Shown here piece after piece: positions 1 through 12,140 of a DNA stretch of 64,000 bases. The notes beneath the pieces were generated by a model. The model saw only the letters and a program-made list of their open reading frames with translations. It was not told where the DNA came from and did not search any database. The first letter of the stretch is position 1. The number at the start of each line of letters is the position of its first letter. A program made the position numbers and the translations under genes. Source of the stretch: Colius striatus (Eukaryota; Chordata; Aves; Coliiformes; Coliidae); contig NC_084764.1 in assembly GCF_028858725.1 (NCBI RefSeq), positions 19,705,501 through 19,769,500 of the forward strand. Reading direction: 5' to 3'.

Positions 1-689
1 AGCTATGACTAGAGAGTAGTTATAACCATTTTCACTCACAGGACTGAACCCTAGTGAGATCTAGGCTATGGACAAAAAACCAGAGCAGGAAGCAGATCAA
101 AAGGAGGATTAAAGGGAAAAACAAAGCAATCATAAAGACTTTTGAAACAAAGAATGGTGGCAGAAGATAACCTTTTAGTCCACGTCTTTAACTGCTGTAT
201 GGTAATTGCACATAGAAAACAGTGGAATGCTTCACTTGATATAAAGTAGTAGAAAACACTAGTTCCGAATATTAAAGGGATCAGAAGCAGATAGAGTTTC
301 TGCCAATCAACACATACGAATATTGCATTTCTGCAGGCATATTTAATGTTTCATTTCCTGAGGCAGGCCTTCATTCTTTCCCCAGACATGGGTCAACTCT
401 GAGACAGACAAATACAAAAAACAAACCAAATGTATTCTTTAAAGACTCAATCATAACGTGAGGGTTTGTAATTTTTGGAGACACTATTCCTAGATTGTTC
501 AGGCAACAAATGAAAGGCTCACCTACACAACCTGTTGAACAGTGATTCTCATTTCACCACATAATTACTGTGTGATACTTGCATACCTACAACTGGTGCT
601 GTGGTAACGTATTCTACCTTTCCAAAGTTCTGCTGGGGGTGGAATTTCAGAGGATGGGTAAGAAAAGAGAAAATATTAGTTTATTTAAG

Positions 690-2049
690 AACAATGTCAC
701 CCCAGTATTCAAAAAGAGCAAAAATGAGGAGCTGGGAAATTACAGGCCTCACTTCCCTCCCTGGAAAGGTGGAGAAACAGCTTATCCTGGATGTATTCTC
801 TAAACACAAGAAGGAAAATAAGGTTATCAGGAGGAGTCAGTATGGATTCATTAAGAGGAAATCCTGTTTGACCAACCTGATAGCATTCTACAAGGACATA
901 ACTAGCTGGGTAGATGAGGACGGAGCAGTGGATATTGTCTACCTTGACTTCAGTGGGCCTTCGATACTCTCCCATAACATCCTTATAGGGAAGCTCTGGC
1001 AGTGTGGCTTGGATGAGTAGATGGTGAGGTGTATCAAGAACTGCCTGAATGACAGAACCCAGAAGGCAGTGATCAATAGCACAGAATGGAAATGGAGGCC
1101 TGTGGCCAGTGGAGTTCCACAGGGATCAGTTCTGAGGCCAGTCTTGTTCAACTTGTTCATCAATGGCCTGGATGAGGGCACAGAGTGTACCCTTAGCAAG
1201 TTCCCTGATGACACCAAACTGGGAGGACTGGCTGATTCCCCAGAAGGTGGTGCTGCCATTCAGTGGGATGGGCTTGAGAGTTGGGCAAAGTAGAACCTCA
1301 TGAGGTTCAACGAGGACAAGTGCAGAGTCCTGCACCTGGGGAGGAACAACCCCATGCACAGGCTGGGGATTGACCTGCTGGAGAGCAGCTCTGCAGACAG
1401 AGACCTGGGAGTCCTGGTTTACAAAACATGAGTCAGAAATGTGCCCTCATGGCCAAGAAGGCCAAAGGCATTCTGGGATGCATCAAGAAGAGTGTGGGCA
1501 GCAGGTCAAGGGAGGTTCTTCTCCCCCTCTGCCCTGATGAGGACTCATCTGGAGTCCTGTGACCAATTTTGGGCTCCCCAGCTCAAGAGGGACAGGGAAC
1601 TTCTGGAGAGTCCAGTGGAGAGCTACCAAGATGATCAGGGGACTGGAGCAGCTCTCTTACAAGCAATGTTGAGAGACATGGGGCTGTTTAGTCTGGAGAA
1701 GACTGAGAGGGAACCTTACAAACACTTATAAATACCCAAAAGGTGGGTGTCAAGAGGGTAGGACCTTTTTTCTGTTGCACCCAGTGACAGTACAAGGGGT
1801 GATAGTCACAAGTCTGAATAGAGGAAGTTCCACTTGAACGTGAGGAAAAACTTCTTCACTTGGAGTGTGAGGGATCCCTAGCACAGGCTGCCCAAGGAGC
1901 GTTTGGAGTCTCCTTTTTTCTAGAGGTTTCCAAGCTCACCTAGACACGTTCCTGTGCAATCTGATAGAGGTGAACCTGCTGTAGCAGAGGGATGGACTAG
2001 ATGACTTCTAAAGGTCCCTTCCAACCCAAAACCATTCTGTGATTCTGTG
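690..2049 (+). mobile_element. CR1 LINE, 5'-truncated, decayed reverse transcriptase
   Basis: Broken plus-strand frames show CR1 ORF2 hallmarks in order: a GNYRP-like block, YLDFS (RT motif A, its second half lost), SGVPQGS (motif B), and FPDDTKLGG where an intact copy has F/L-ADD, so one residue of the catalytic motif C has changed. In-frame stops occur at 1018-1020 and 1291-1293, and there are several small indels. The 3' end is the CR1 hairpin region followed by two ATTCTGTG octamers at 2034-2049. The 5' part, including the endonuclease, is absent. An inactive fossil inside RALGAPA1 intron 1, antisense to that gene. Confidence 0.93.
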
Positions 2050-4063
2050 TGGTGAAAATTACCTCAGAAAAGACCCAAAGGAGCATTGATAGACCTCTTA
2101 TTGTTACCCTTAACACACAATTAATACTAAAAGCATATCTTTGGAATACAGTTATAGTTTAGAAGAGCAGGATGAAAGCAAAAAAATCCTTGACTTTGCA
2201 ACTTTTCTAGCAAATGCATTTAACCCAGACTTCTTCCAAGATCACACTTGATAAGTGTAATCAAAGGCAAGTTTTTTGAGTTCAAACCGAACAATTAACA
2301 ACAATTGAAATATTGTAGTAAATTCTATTGCTTCAGATGGAAGAAAATGAAAACATAGCATTTTATTCAATGGTAATTTTGTCCTGGCATTGCCTGAGAA
2401 TTATACTTATTTTTAAAAACCTACAAACTAATTCTGTTAATGCTGAGAAACAGCTTTCCTTCTAAAGGAGAGAAAACACACTTGTGCATCTATTATGTCT
2501 GCCACCTAGAGAAAAGAGAACACCTGCTCATCATCAAAGGACACCTATAGGGATTCAGTAAGTTGCTGGTCCAGAAGTTTAGAACCTTGCATTGGTCAAG
2601 AAGTTTGGAAGTCCTTATGCCTATTCTGACCAAGAATTGCAGCAAGAAGGAGGTAGGGTAGAAAAAACAGTAGATGCAGTGTAGACATAATAACAGAGAC
2701 CTTAGAAAGGTTTTATCTGGAAATCACCTAGTCTGGCCACCTGCATACATCATTGCATTTCGCAGCTACCTCTATATCAAAAACAATCCACATGGCTAAC
2801 ACACAAAGAGACCACTGCTTCCCTTCATTACTTTGGCATTAAAATTTGTAGCTATACACTGCTGTTATAGCTTTCTTCATTAATTAAGGATTTGACCTTT
2901 TTTTTTTCCTAGGGAAATCTTTACAATGTTCCGTTCACCTTTATCCTTGTCATCAACTAAAGATACAGCTCTTCATTTCTCTCATCTTAAACCTTTTTCT
3001 CCAACACTCCAAGGTCACTCTATGCTCTCCAAAAGTATCATGAGTGTTGAATACAAAGGTAATAATAATTTTCTCTACATGGAGCATATGTACGTCCTTT
3101 TCACATAGAGCCTTGAACAGGGAATTTGCAGCAAGTTCCTTGCCTGCTTTGGCCACTCAATCTTTTCTGCCTTTTTAAGAAGGGAGACATAGCCTTATAT
3201 TTACATGCAGTGGGATTACACAGTAACAGCTTTCCTCCTTAACTTACAGTGCAATTATTTATTTTCAAACGAAACAACTTTGCATTCTCCTATCACAGCT
3301 TCATGTAACTAACAAAACTAAAGTATTCCTTCTCTTCTTGTTACTTATGCCCAGATTGGAAGGAAGGAAGGAATCAGAAATATATCTGCTACCATATAAA
3401 ATAGTTTAAGTTTCTCAGAATGGAGAGGGAAAAATGTGACATTACTGTATTCCAACAATATAAGAACTATGTCTTTTATTGTACAAAGGATAGTCTTAGT
3501 ACACTAAAACTGAGATTTCAAGCATCATTTATGAAAGCTCTTTGTCAAGAAAATGCTGGTTCTCTTCATGTTTCGCAACTGCAAGAAACACAGATCTTTG
3601 CTTATTTTTCTTAATAATTTTCTGTAACTTAAAAATCGTTACAAATCTGATCTCTGCATTAACTGCATGTGTTCAGTGCTTTTGGTTTGGTGGGCTTTTT
3701 TAAGGAGAAAATGACATTAAAGCACAGACACCCTAGACCTTCTCTGCCCTTTTCTTCCTCCCATAAAACTTGGCTTAAAGTAGCTTTAGGTTTTTTTCTA
3801 GGTTCAGCATTAAGAAGGTAAGCTAAATTTTTGGTTTAAATTTGAGAAGCTTATAGATTTCTGTTGAATTTTGATGCATGGAACAAGAGGTGCAAACTAA
3901 AAATGGAAGACTAGTTATCTAAGCTATTTGTTTGACCCTCATTAGAAAAGCATTCAAGTACCAGATAAACTGGAACACATACTTCTATTAAACCTGTTGA
4001 AATTTGGAAGTTCTACTATCCCCCACCTTATAAGACTGAAGCTATAGTATAAAGAGGGTTAAA

Positions 4064-4135
4064 GAAAAAAAAAAAAACCAAACAAAAAACCACCAAAACC
4101 AAACATCAACCAAACCAAAAAATCCACCTCTTCTG
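4064..4135. repeat. A/C-rich low-complexity tract
   Basis: A run of A is followed by irregular AAACC/CCAAA units. Similar tracts occur at 6340-6376 and 7700-7752. In RALGAPA1 sense they read T/G-rich. Confidence 0.7.
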
Positions 4136-7100
4136 CCAACTTCTGCACTTACATGTGATTGTCCTTTTATTAACTAATTTTCCTGTATTTTAAATGGCCA
4201 ACTCTTTTGAAGGTCAACTGCTAAAAACTTTCTGAAAGATTATATTTTTTTCAAGTATTTCAGTAAGATATTCAAAACTGACATGCCCACAGTGATCATT
4301 TTAGGAAGAGAAGATTCTAAGCCAAAATTTTATGACAGGAAATTTGTTCTGACACAGAACTCTGATGGAGAGAGAACTTATTTGCTCTCATACTTTTACT
4401 ATGGTTCAATTATCAGCACATCCCTTTTTAACCAGGAATGATTTGCATCCACAAAAGTATTTCAATAAAAACCTAACTCTTTTATAGGAGGCAGATATTA
4501 TTTGAATAGCATATCATACTTTGAATTACACTGCAAGAGTATGACCTCAGAGAGCTTAAAAAATTACTTTGATGGATGTAAAACATGAACCAGAAAAAGC
4601 AACACAGATTTTCACTGTATATTTAACTTGTAATGGACCACCTGAGCCATATTATGCAAAGTTTATGATTTTACACATAACAACACTCCAATGCTCTGCA
4701 GGAAGAAGATCTCAATGGGCTTTAACTTATACATAATTTGCCTTCCCTGTTTATTGTTTCCTACATATTACCTTTTAAATTATTATAAGTTAATCCACAA
4801 CATCTGTTACGTATTTATAAATTAGTCGAATTAGCAAGGGAAATGCATCTATACTTTTGCATCGATATTTAGATGACTGCTTCCTATATGAAATTACAAT
4901 ATTACAAAGCAGGTAAACTTGTACTTTCTGCACAGAACCTTAAAGGCACATAATCCAAATACTGAATTAAACTAAAATAAAACTCTCCAGACAGGTCTTA
5001 GATAATACATTAACTTTTCTACAGGAACATTCATGTTCATCAGTTCACACAAAGCATTGCAGAAATTTACCCATGAGTTTAATACAATAGCCTACACTAT
5101 TACAGATCAAGCTGTGGTTAATTTTACATTTGATTTCAGAATGTAAAAGTATGTTTATACATAAAATTGTTGCAGCACATAGCATCACAAAATCTTATCC
5201 TGTCTCATTCTGAGACTCACTAGCTTTTAAGACACTTTCCCTCATCCTTAACCAAAAATAAAATACCAGTGACAGCTGCAGCAAACAATGACCTGGAAGG
5301 CAGCCTGCCTTCTATTTTTGTAAAGTGGAGGCCTGCTGTAGATTGAAGTGTTCAGTATCAATTCTTAGAACAAACTGGTGCCATCAGGAAGCAACAGGTT
5401 TCTAAGTACCTTAAATTTCAGTTAACATATAGTCAAAATGGCCGATAGAACTTACTCTTTCTTAGCTCCCCAAGAAGAAAAATTCAGCAGCTGCTTTACA
5501 GCAAACAGTGCAGAGGTTTGGTTACATATCAATAGTCTATCAAATTAAAAAGCGTGTAATTTAGAAAGGTGAAGTGCAAAACCTCCAGAACTAACTGATG
5601 GCTCTGGCACGGTTAACAGACCATCAAAGTAAGACAGATCTGATAACAAACCACAATGTTTCGAACAGTGAGCTATAAACGCAGTTCTATTAAACAAAGG
5701 GCTTCATGTTAGCCCTTACTGTTTCAGATCACTATTCAACAAAATCAATTTTTTTTTAAAGGTAATTTTGTCTAAGAAAATATTCTTGAGGCTTTTGGTA
5801 ATGCAAAAGGAACACATGGATTTCTATTTTGCATCAGATAAGCACCAACAAACATCATCTACATAAAAATTTCAACACCAGTGCTCTACAGGAATGGATA
5901 GAATTAGCTGACCTTCTCAAAGCTAATTCTTTCAGGTTGCTTGCAGATTCCAGGAAAATTTACACTAGTAAACTTTCAAGAAATGCTTCCATACAACTCA
6001 TGCATGTTTCAGAACTTAAGCTTTTATTTAGGCAACTTTAAACACTTCCATTATTAAACACTTATTTTCATTCCAAACTTCCAGAAACCAAACCCACACA
6101 GACCTTTCCTTTGCATCCATACGCTTTAGCCTGAGGCTTTGATCTGCCTCCAGCCCCTACCCTGGCAGGCAAGCAGCACTGGCCACTGGTGCTCTCTGCA
6201 AGCCAAGTGTAGCCTTAGCCAAAATCCTAAAGTAAAGAAATTCTTCAGAACATCAAGTAAAATTTCTTAAAACTGTGCTCAACACACAGCCAGATCCCTG
6301 AATTACAGCATTGACATGTCCACTGCAGTTAAAATTACCACACACAAAAAAAAAAACCCAAAAAACAAACAACCCGACAACTCATGCCAAAAATAATACA
6401 GCTCTGCATATCCTCAGAAACTTCTGGAACAGATATCTCCAAAGGAAATTCTAGGCAGCTAGGCTTGCTACAGCTTCTCACTAGTCTCTCATTCAATGAC
6501 CACAAAACATCTTTTATTTATTATAGTATATAAGTGATATTATAATGAGTGATGTTGATGATGTGCAACACCAATAAATGCTATCCAGCTGAAGCATTAG
6601 GGCTGACTGCCAGTGAAATAGATTTCTTAAATTAAAATCCTTTTAGACAAATGCAATCTCTTTTTAAGTATATTGTTTAATATTAAACAATATATCATCC
6701 TGTTCCATTCTGTCCAATACAGCTTGACTTCTCCCTTTCAGAGATTGCTTACCTGAGATGTTGAGCACTAACCAACCAAGAATTAAACACCAAAATTAAA
6801 AATAAAATCAAAACCCTACATTTCAAATAGTCTGTTCTCTTAGCATTACATTTTCAAGCATTCTCTCCATGGTTCCGGAGATACAAACAGTATACTTTAG
6901 AAAAAAAAAAAAGAACTGCTATATGATTTTTTTTTTTACTCAGGATTAACAGACTACAGGCCTCTAATTGCTATTCTACAAAAAAAAAAAAAGAGGGGAA
7001 AAAAAAGTGTCTTAAGAATTCAGACCTAAATCATACACCAAGTATATTAATTTTACTCACACAAAGTAAAGTTACACAGAAATCATTAAATATTTAGGGC

Positions 7101-7699
7101 TTTTAGTTTCGTTTGGTTGGTTTTTTTAAATACATATATTTGCAAATTCTGACAAACTACAAATTCAACAGGTAGCAGCAATCTATTTGATATCAAAACT
7201 AGAACAAAATAAGAAGTCAGTATTTTTAAGATATGACATTATGAAAGGGCCACATATCTAGCTGCCTTAATTATTTTACAGAGTATTAATTTATAGTATT
7301 AATATGGTATTAATTTACAAAGTTCTCAAAGCACTGTTTTAACAAAAGGACAAATTATTTGATGTTTGACGGATTACTAGAACAAACCTTTATAAACTAT
7401 CATTTTAAAACCATACAATTTTAGTTTGATGTTAAAGTCTCATTAAACAGTGCAATATTATTTCCATGTTACTTCCTCTTAATGGTCACTAAAAAATTAA
7501 TTTGCTGCTAATTCACTAGACACTGATAAAAATACATATTTTTCTGGAAAATCACTGGCTTCACTCTGCACACAATACCCAATTCTGTAAGGTACACTAC
7601 GTGCCTCTACTTCCATCTACTAGAAAAGTCTGTGATCACGCCTGCACTAAACTACAGCTGGCAGCCTTTTTTAAAGGTACTTCCCTGAAGGAAGGAGAA

Positions 7700-7752
7700 A
7701 ACAAACAAACAAAAAAACCCACAAGAAAAACCCCAAACAAAACCAAATCCCC
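7700..7752. repeat. A/C-rich low-complexity tract (AAAC units)
   Basis: AAAC repeats pass into AAACCCC-like units. They generate a lysine/threonine/proline-rich chance frame at 7601-7783. Confidence 0.7.
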
Positions 7753-10700
7753 AAATACAACTCAAAAGGATCAAACCTCTTAAAACAGATAGTTCCAGCT
7801 CTTTCAAGAAAAATACCATTGGAGGAAATCAGTGAAATGCATATTACCTTCACTTACAGATTGCTATGTCCCAGGAGACAATTTTTGTTAGCAATATTAT
7901 TTATTACTACTTGGAGGTCTCCTAAAGGCTTTAACCTCTATAAAAAACAAAATCGAAAAAACTTACATGACATGCATAAATGGTCAGGTATAATTATTTA
8001 CTTTAACAAATTATTTAATTAATTCTGAATTAGTCACATGAATTGAACTGAATTTTAATTAGTTCTTGAACTATGAAAAAGGCTGAACAGTGGTATACTG
8101 AGGCAGAGCAGAGAACCTGCCAGAGAGAGGACACTAGAGAGAAGTGGCAAAAAGCAGTTCTCTACAAAACAGTTTCAGCAATAAAACAGAAACAAGGCAT
8201 TTCTATTGTAACTGACAGTCTAGAACTCCAGAGCTTCCCTGAGCCAAAAATCTTTTACTGTTACTTCAAATTTTATAGGCCTTAGTAGACTTTATTTCCT
8301 AATTTTTTTTTAATATATGTTACATATTTTTCACTGTCTGCCCGTACAGAAAAGGATTCCAAAGCTTTCAATGGCTTTTCACAACATAGCTTTACTCTCA
8401 TCCAAGTCATTCCTGTCACTAAATCTTCTATACGCTGACTATGGCAATAAGACTACGAAAACTTCAGTGATATTTGGTGTAAGGTACACCACTGTTTTAC
8501 AAAGACACAAAACTCTCTATATTCCTTATGCAGTCAAACTAATTTGCATTTTCTATTAAACTTAAACCAAGTTGTCACCAATGACAAGATACTTTTTCCT
8601 GAAATGATACAATTCACTGCATTCCAAGTTATCTTGTAAAAGGTATTTAAATAGTTCCAACTAAAGTATGCTACTCTTAATTTGTTAAAAACAACCATCA
8701 CTTTCCTTTGTGATATCCATTTGCTTAGCTTCGTATTAGGTTTCTGAAGTGATTCAGTCCCTTCTGACCTTTACTAACAACCACATTATACTATCTTAAA
8801 TATTTTTAGATGATGCCTGAATTGCACCATTGCCTTGCAGGATCAAACTGTCAATCTTTCGCCATAATGAAATGGTTTAGATTTCTCCTCTTTGGCTAAC
8901 AGACAACCAGAAGTCTATCATTCACAAGCACTCTGCCTCTCTTCATGACTATTCTGTTATTTTAGCTTACTGTAGAATTACTGCTTTGGATGCCTTGATC
9001 AAACAGAGACAATATAAACTAGTACTCCCTTTCCTCCCCTTAAGTTTTAACCATGAATTCAAGGCCATGCTTCAGTTTATCACTGCTGAACCAAGGACTG
9101 GAAAGTACAGCAGAAAACCGTAACTCCAGTCCAATACACCTCAGCTTACTGAAAGGATTTTAAGTTGAAGAGAAAATTCTCCTCTTCTCCTGGATGTGAA
9201 AGAGTAGAGAATTTGCTTCTGGACAGTATTTTAGTCTCCAACACAGGGGTTTTAACAGGGGTCAAAAGTAATAAACAAGACAAATAATTTTGCATTCATT
9301 GAGATGCTGAACAGAGTTGAACTGAGATTGCCTCCTTTCTCCCCTCAGATAGTCTGTTAGCAATAACTAGCTCGGCTCCCACAAGCACATGGAAACCCGC
9401 CCATTATTATGCTCGGGGAGTTGTCACTGAAGAAAAAAGATAAACAGGAAAATGCAGGACTACACTGCTCAAGCTGCAGGATGGTGCCTGCATGTGAAGC
9501 CACCTTAAGTGGAAGTCTATCTTACATGGGCACATTACTTTTTTAACCTAGCCCTGCAGACTAGTCAAAGAAACAACTGGAGAAGAAATAGCACTAGAGC
9601 TTATGCTTTGAAAGCCAGTTTACAGAGAAAAGGAATTTAAGAAATAAGGCAAAGAGGTGATTGTAGCAAAAGATACATTTAAAATAATCTACTACACACA
9701 CTTCTTTTGCACTACAGTAGGAACACAAAAAGAAATATCCTACCTCCTCCTGGAAAAAATTTTGGTTTTATACCTTGTCCATCTAAGAGTATCTGCATAA
9801 TGACAAAATCTTGTAGATGCATACAAGACAGAGCAGCTAAAGAGTAGTGCTATGCTTTTCCTTACTTACACTGTATTGTCCTAAATTGAGTGAAAGGATT
9901 TATGGGAACTGAGCCTCAATGGCTGAGGTATGTGCATGTGTGAGGAGGAAAAGAGGAATAGCTACCACACTGAAACATGCAGCAGCAGATTTAGTCTGTC
10001 CTACAGCCAGTAAGCAGAAACCTCAGATTAGATAAGAATGTCTGCTTGACGTAGAGTTCATGGCTTGAATCTCACAGGATTCACCCAAGTATTAACAAAA
10101 CTGAAGGAAAATCTTGTAAATAAAAGACAAACAACAACATCGAATCTAGAACATATCAGATAAAAATCACACAGATTGTTTCACAGACTAAAGCAAACTA
10201 GAAATACTCAGCATACTTTAGCCAGGAAACATAAATTCAGAGAGGTACTTAATTTCTTTGTAATGCCTTTTCCTCTTAAGTTTCAAATGATGAAGTTGCT
10301 AAAAACAAATATAAATCAACATAAAGCAAGCCACATCTGGCTCCTTAAGAAGAATGGTAACATCTGAGTGAGACGAGAATATATCTGAATACTGAAGTGT
10401 CCTGGATAGCTAGCTACCCAATTGTTCTCCATTTCAATAGTCTAAGTAATTATTATGTTGCATAAAATGTCATGCAGCAGCAGATGCTGCCATACAGGAA
10501 CATGTGTTCCTTCAAACATCAACACAAAAGAAAAAAAGGGACCATTTTTTCCTCTGAAAGGAAAGAATCCAGCTTTGGAGAAATGGACAAGCTACTTAAA
10601 TACCCCAAGACTGTGGGCAGAATCCAAAATAATCCATTTGGTGCTCTGTGCTAAATACAGAATGCAGTTGCCCTTGACCCAGCCCAGCTCATATATTGAT

Positions 10701-11575
10701 AGACCTTCAGAAGAAAACATGCCTTTACAGAATTTAAGAGCCCAAAAGATGCTTTGGAGCAAACTACTTTTTTTTCAAGGACAGCTTGATGACAATGACT
10801 TAGATTTTTACAAACACGTGCAACTAATAGATACTTCAGAATAGTCAATTCTGGGGTTTTTCCATTATTCTTCCATTAAGCGTTTATTCCATATAAACAC
10901 AACTTCTAATTTCCTTGCCAGGTTAAAAAGCTGTCACATGGAACCACACAGTACTTAAGCGCTTATGCTCCCCTCCTTGAGCAACTAGCAAATATAAAGT
11001 GTTTCCAGACTATCTGTATGAATGCTCATCTTCATCTGCACCAGTAAGCACTTATTGTTTTAACTTGAAAACATACAGAATCGTAATTTTTTACTGTAAA
11101 CATTTAGGAGAAATGGATTAGGTCCAACATTAGCGCTCACCAGCCACTTCTATTTAAGCCTACTGACTTAGCAGCGTGTATATAGCTCTAGAGAATAATT
11201 AAGGGGGGAAGCACATCAGCTTTTCGCTTCCATCCACGGATGCCACACGAATTCCACCTTCGCACGCGGTGGAAGTGTACGTGTTTCAGTACAACAGCAT
11301 GAGAAAAGCATTCCCCGCAGTGCCGCCGCGTACAGCGGCCCCCAACCTACAGCTGAAACCTCGCCGGCACCAGCCCCGCGATGCCAGGAGCAGGGCCCTC
11401 CCTCCGGCCGCCGTGCCGAGGTGAGGCTGGGCGTGGTGGAGTCTCTCCCTTGAGCAGAGCCCCGTGCCCAACCCCTGCCTCTTAGCCCAGACGGTCTTCC
11501 CAATGCAAAGGGTGGGGGCTAGTGGTCCCGCAGCCCTTGCGCTGTAGCCCGCTCCCTCCCTCCCGGCCGCCTCAC

Positions 11576-11681
11576 CGATGAGGACGCGCAGGTGCTTAAG
11601 GCGAGTAAGCGGGTCCTTGCGAGTGTCCAGCACCTTCTGCGTGGATTTCCGCACGTCCCCGTGCGGCTTCTTGGAGAACAT
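11576..11681 (-). CDS. RALGAPA1: RALGAPA1 exon 1, coding part (Ral GTPase-activating protein catalytic subunit alpha-1)
   Basis: The minus-strand frame from the ATG at 11681 gives 35 residues beginning [20 protein letters not shown], which I recognise as the N-terminus of the RALGAPA1 (GARNL1/TULIP1) family. The exon ends one base into codon 36 at a consensus donor, G|GTGAGG (intron starts at 11575). The protein is the catalytic subunit that, with RALGAPB, stimulates GTP hydrolysis on RalA and RalB; its GAP domain is at the far C-terminus, outside this window. The frame stays open upstream to 11843 because of GC content, so the start rests on family similarity; G at -3 is favourable. BRMS1L lies divergently to the right, as in other vertebrates. 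Confidence 0.93.
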
Positions 11682-11944
11682 CCCGCCGGCCCCGGCCCCG
11701 GCGCCGCGCTCCAGAGGCGGACAGCGGCCTCCCGATCGGCCCGCTCCTGGGCCCCTACATAGCCAGCGGCGGCAACGCCGCCTCCTCCTGCCTCCGACTC
11801 CGATGCGGCGGGAGCGGAGTAGAAGGGCGCGGCGCGGAGCCAACTCCCCGTGGGCCCGGGGGGGGGCCGGGCCTAGACTCCCCCTTCCTTCTTCCCTCGT
11901 TCTCCTCCCGCTGCTTCACGACAGCCGTCAGGTACGACCCCAGG

Positions 11945-11959
11945 CGTCCCTATGGCAAC
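11945..11959. promoter_or_regulatory. RFX/X-box-like motif
   Basis: CGTCCCTATGGCAAC keeps one perfect RFX half-site (ATGGCAAC) and a degenerate partner; about 11 of 14 positions match the palindromic X-box. It lies 264-278 bp upstream of the RALGAPA1 ATG and 7 bp from a CRE. Confidence 0.5.
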
Positions 11960-11966
11960 CGCGCCG

Positions 11967-11974
11967 TGACGTCA
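11967..11974. promoter_or_regulatory. Palindromic cAMP response element (TGACGTCA)
   Basis: A perfect 8-bp CREB/ATF site in the RALGAPA1 CpG island, next to the X-box-like motif. Both are at positions typical of proximal promoters. Confidence 0.6.
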
Positions 11975-12000
11975 GAGCCGGCGCTTCCCAGCGCACCTCC

Positions 12001-12060
12001 GCGGCGCGGCGCGGCACGGCACGGCACGGCTCGGCTCGGCTCGGCTCGGCTCGGCTCGGC
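12001..12060. repeat. Pentanucleotide array (NCGGC)12 in three blocks
   Basis: Twelve uninterrupted 5-bp units: three GCGGC, three ACGGC, then six TCGGC. Only the first base of the unit differs between blocks and every unit holds a CpG. The array lies 320-379 bp upstream of the RALGAPA1 ATG, so it is promoter or 5' UTR. Confidence 0.97.
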
Positions 12061-12140
12061 TGGCGGACGGGACTCCTCCCGCGGCCGCCCGCCCGCTCAC
12101 CCGCCTGGGAACCGCCGTACGGCGGGAAGCCGCCTCTGCC

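Larger units (their letters stand above)
1..11570 (-). other. RALGAPA1: RALGAPA1 intron 1 (5' part), largely without recognisable genes
   Basis: This stretch lies downstream, in minus-strand sense, of the RALGAPA1 exon 1 donor. I looked for the next coding exon of the family on the minus strand and did not find it, so I read the interval as first-intron sequence; this is inference. It is AT-rich, with one decayed CR1 at 690-2049 and A/C-rich low-complexity tracts near 4064-4135, 6340-6376 and 7700-7752. The longest open frame, 129 codons on the plus strand at 10455-10844, resembles nothing I know and is probably chance. No tRNA or other RNA gene was seen. Confidence 0.6.
11225..12140 (-). promoter_or_regulatory. 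RALGAPA1: CpG-island promoter of RALGAPA1
   Basis: A sharp change from AT-rich to very GC- and CpG-rich sequence that surrounds the RALGAPA1 first coding exon. Going upstream of the ATG (rightwards) there is a G run at about 11869-11877, an RFX/X-box-like element at 11945-11959, a palindromic cAMP response element at 11967-11974, and a 60-bp pentamer array at 12001-12060. No TATA box is evident, which fits a housekeeping promoter. The transcription start cannot be fixed from sequence alone. Confidence 0.85.

Noticed and set aside
10455..10844. 129-codon plus frame antisense in RALGAPA1 intron 1
   Set aside because: No recognisable domain, an ordinary intronic composition, and about the length expected by chance for the longest frame in 64 kb searched in six frames.
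1..11570. Search for RALGAPA1 exon 2 on the minus strand
   Set aside because: No segment reads like the expected FDQHF/YYVFFENF region, so exon 2 should lie beyond the left edge.
11286..11843. 185-codon minus frame over the RALGAPA1 start
   Set aside because: Only 11576-11681 matches RALGAPA1. The Arg/Gly-rich leader and the part past the donor are CpG-island artefacts.
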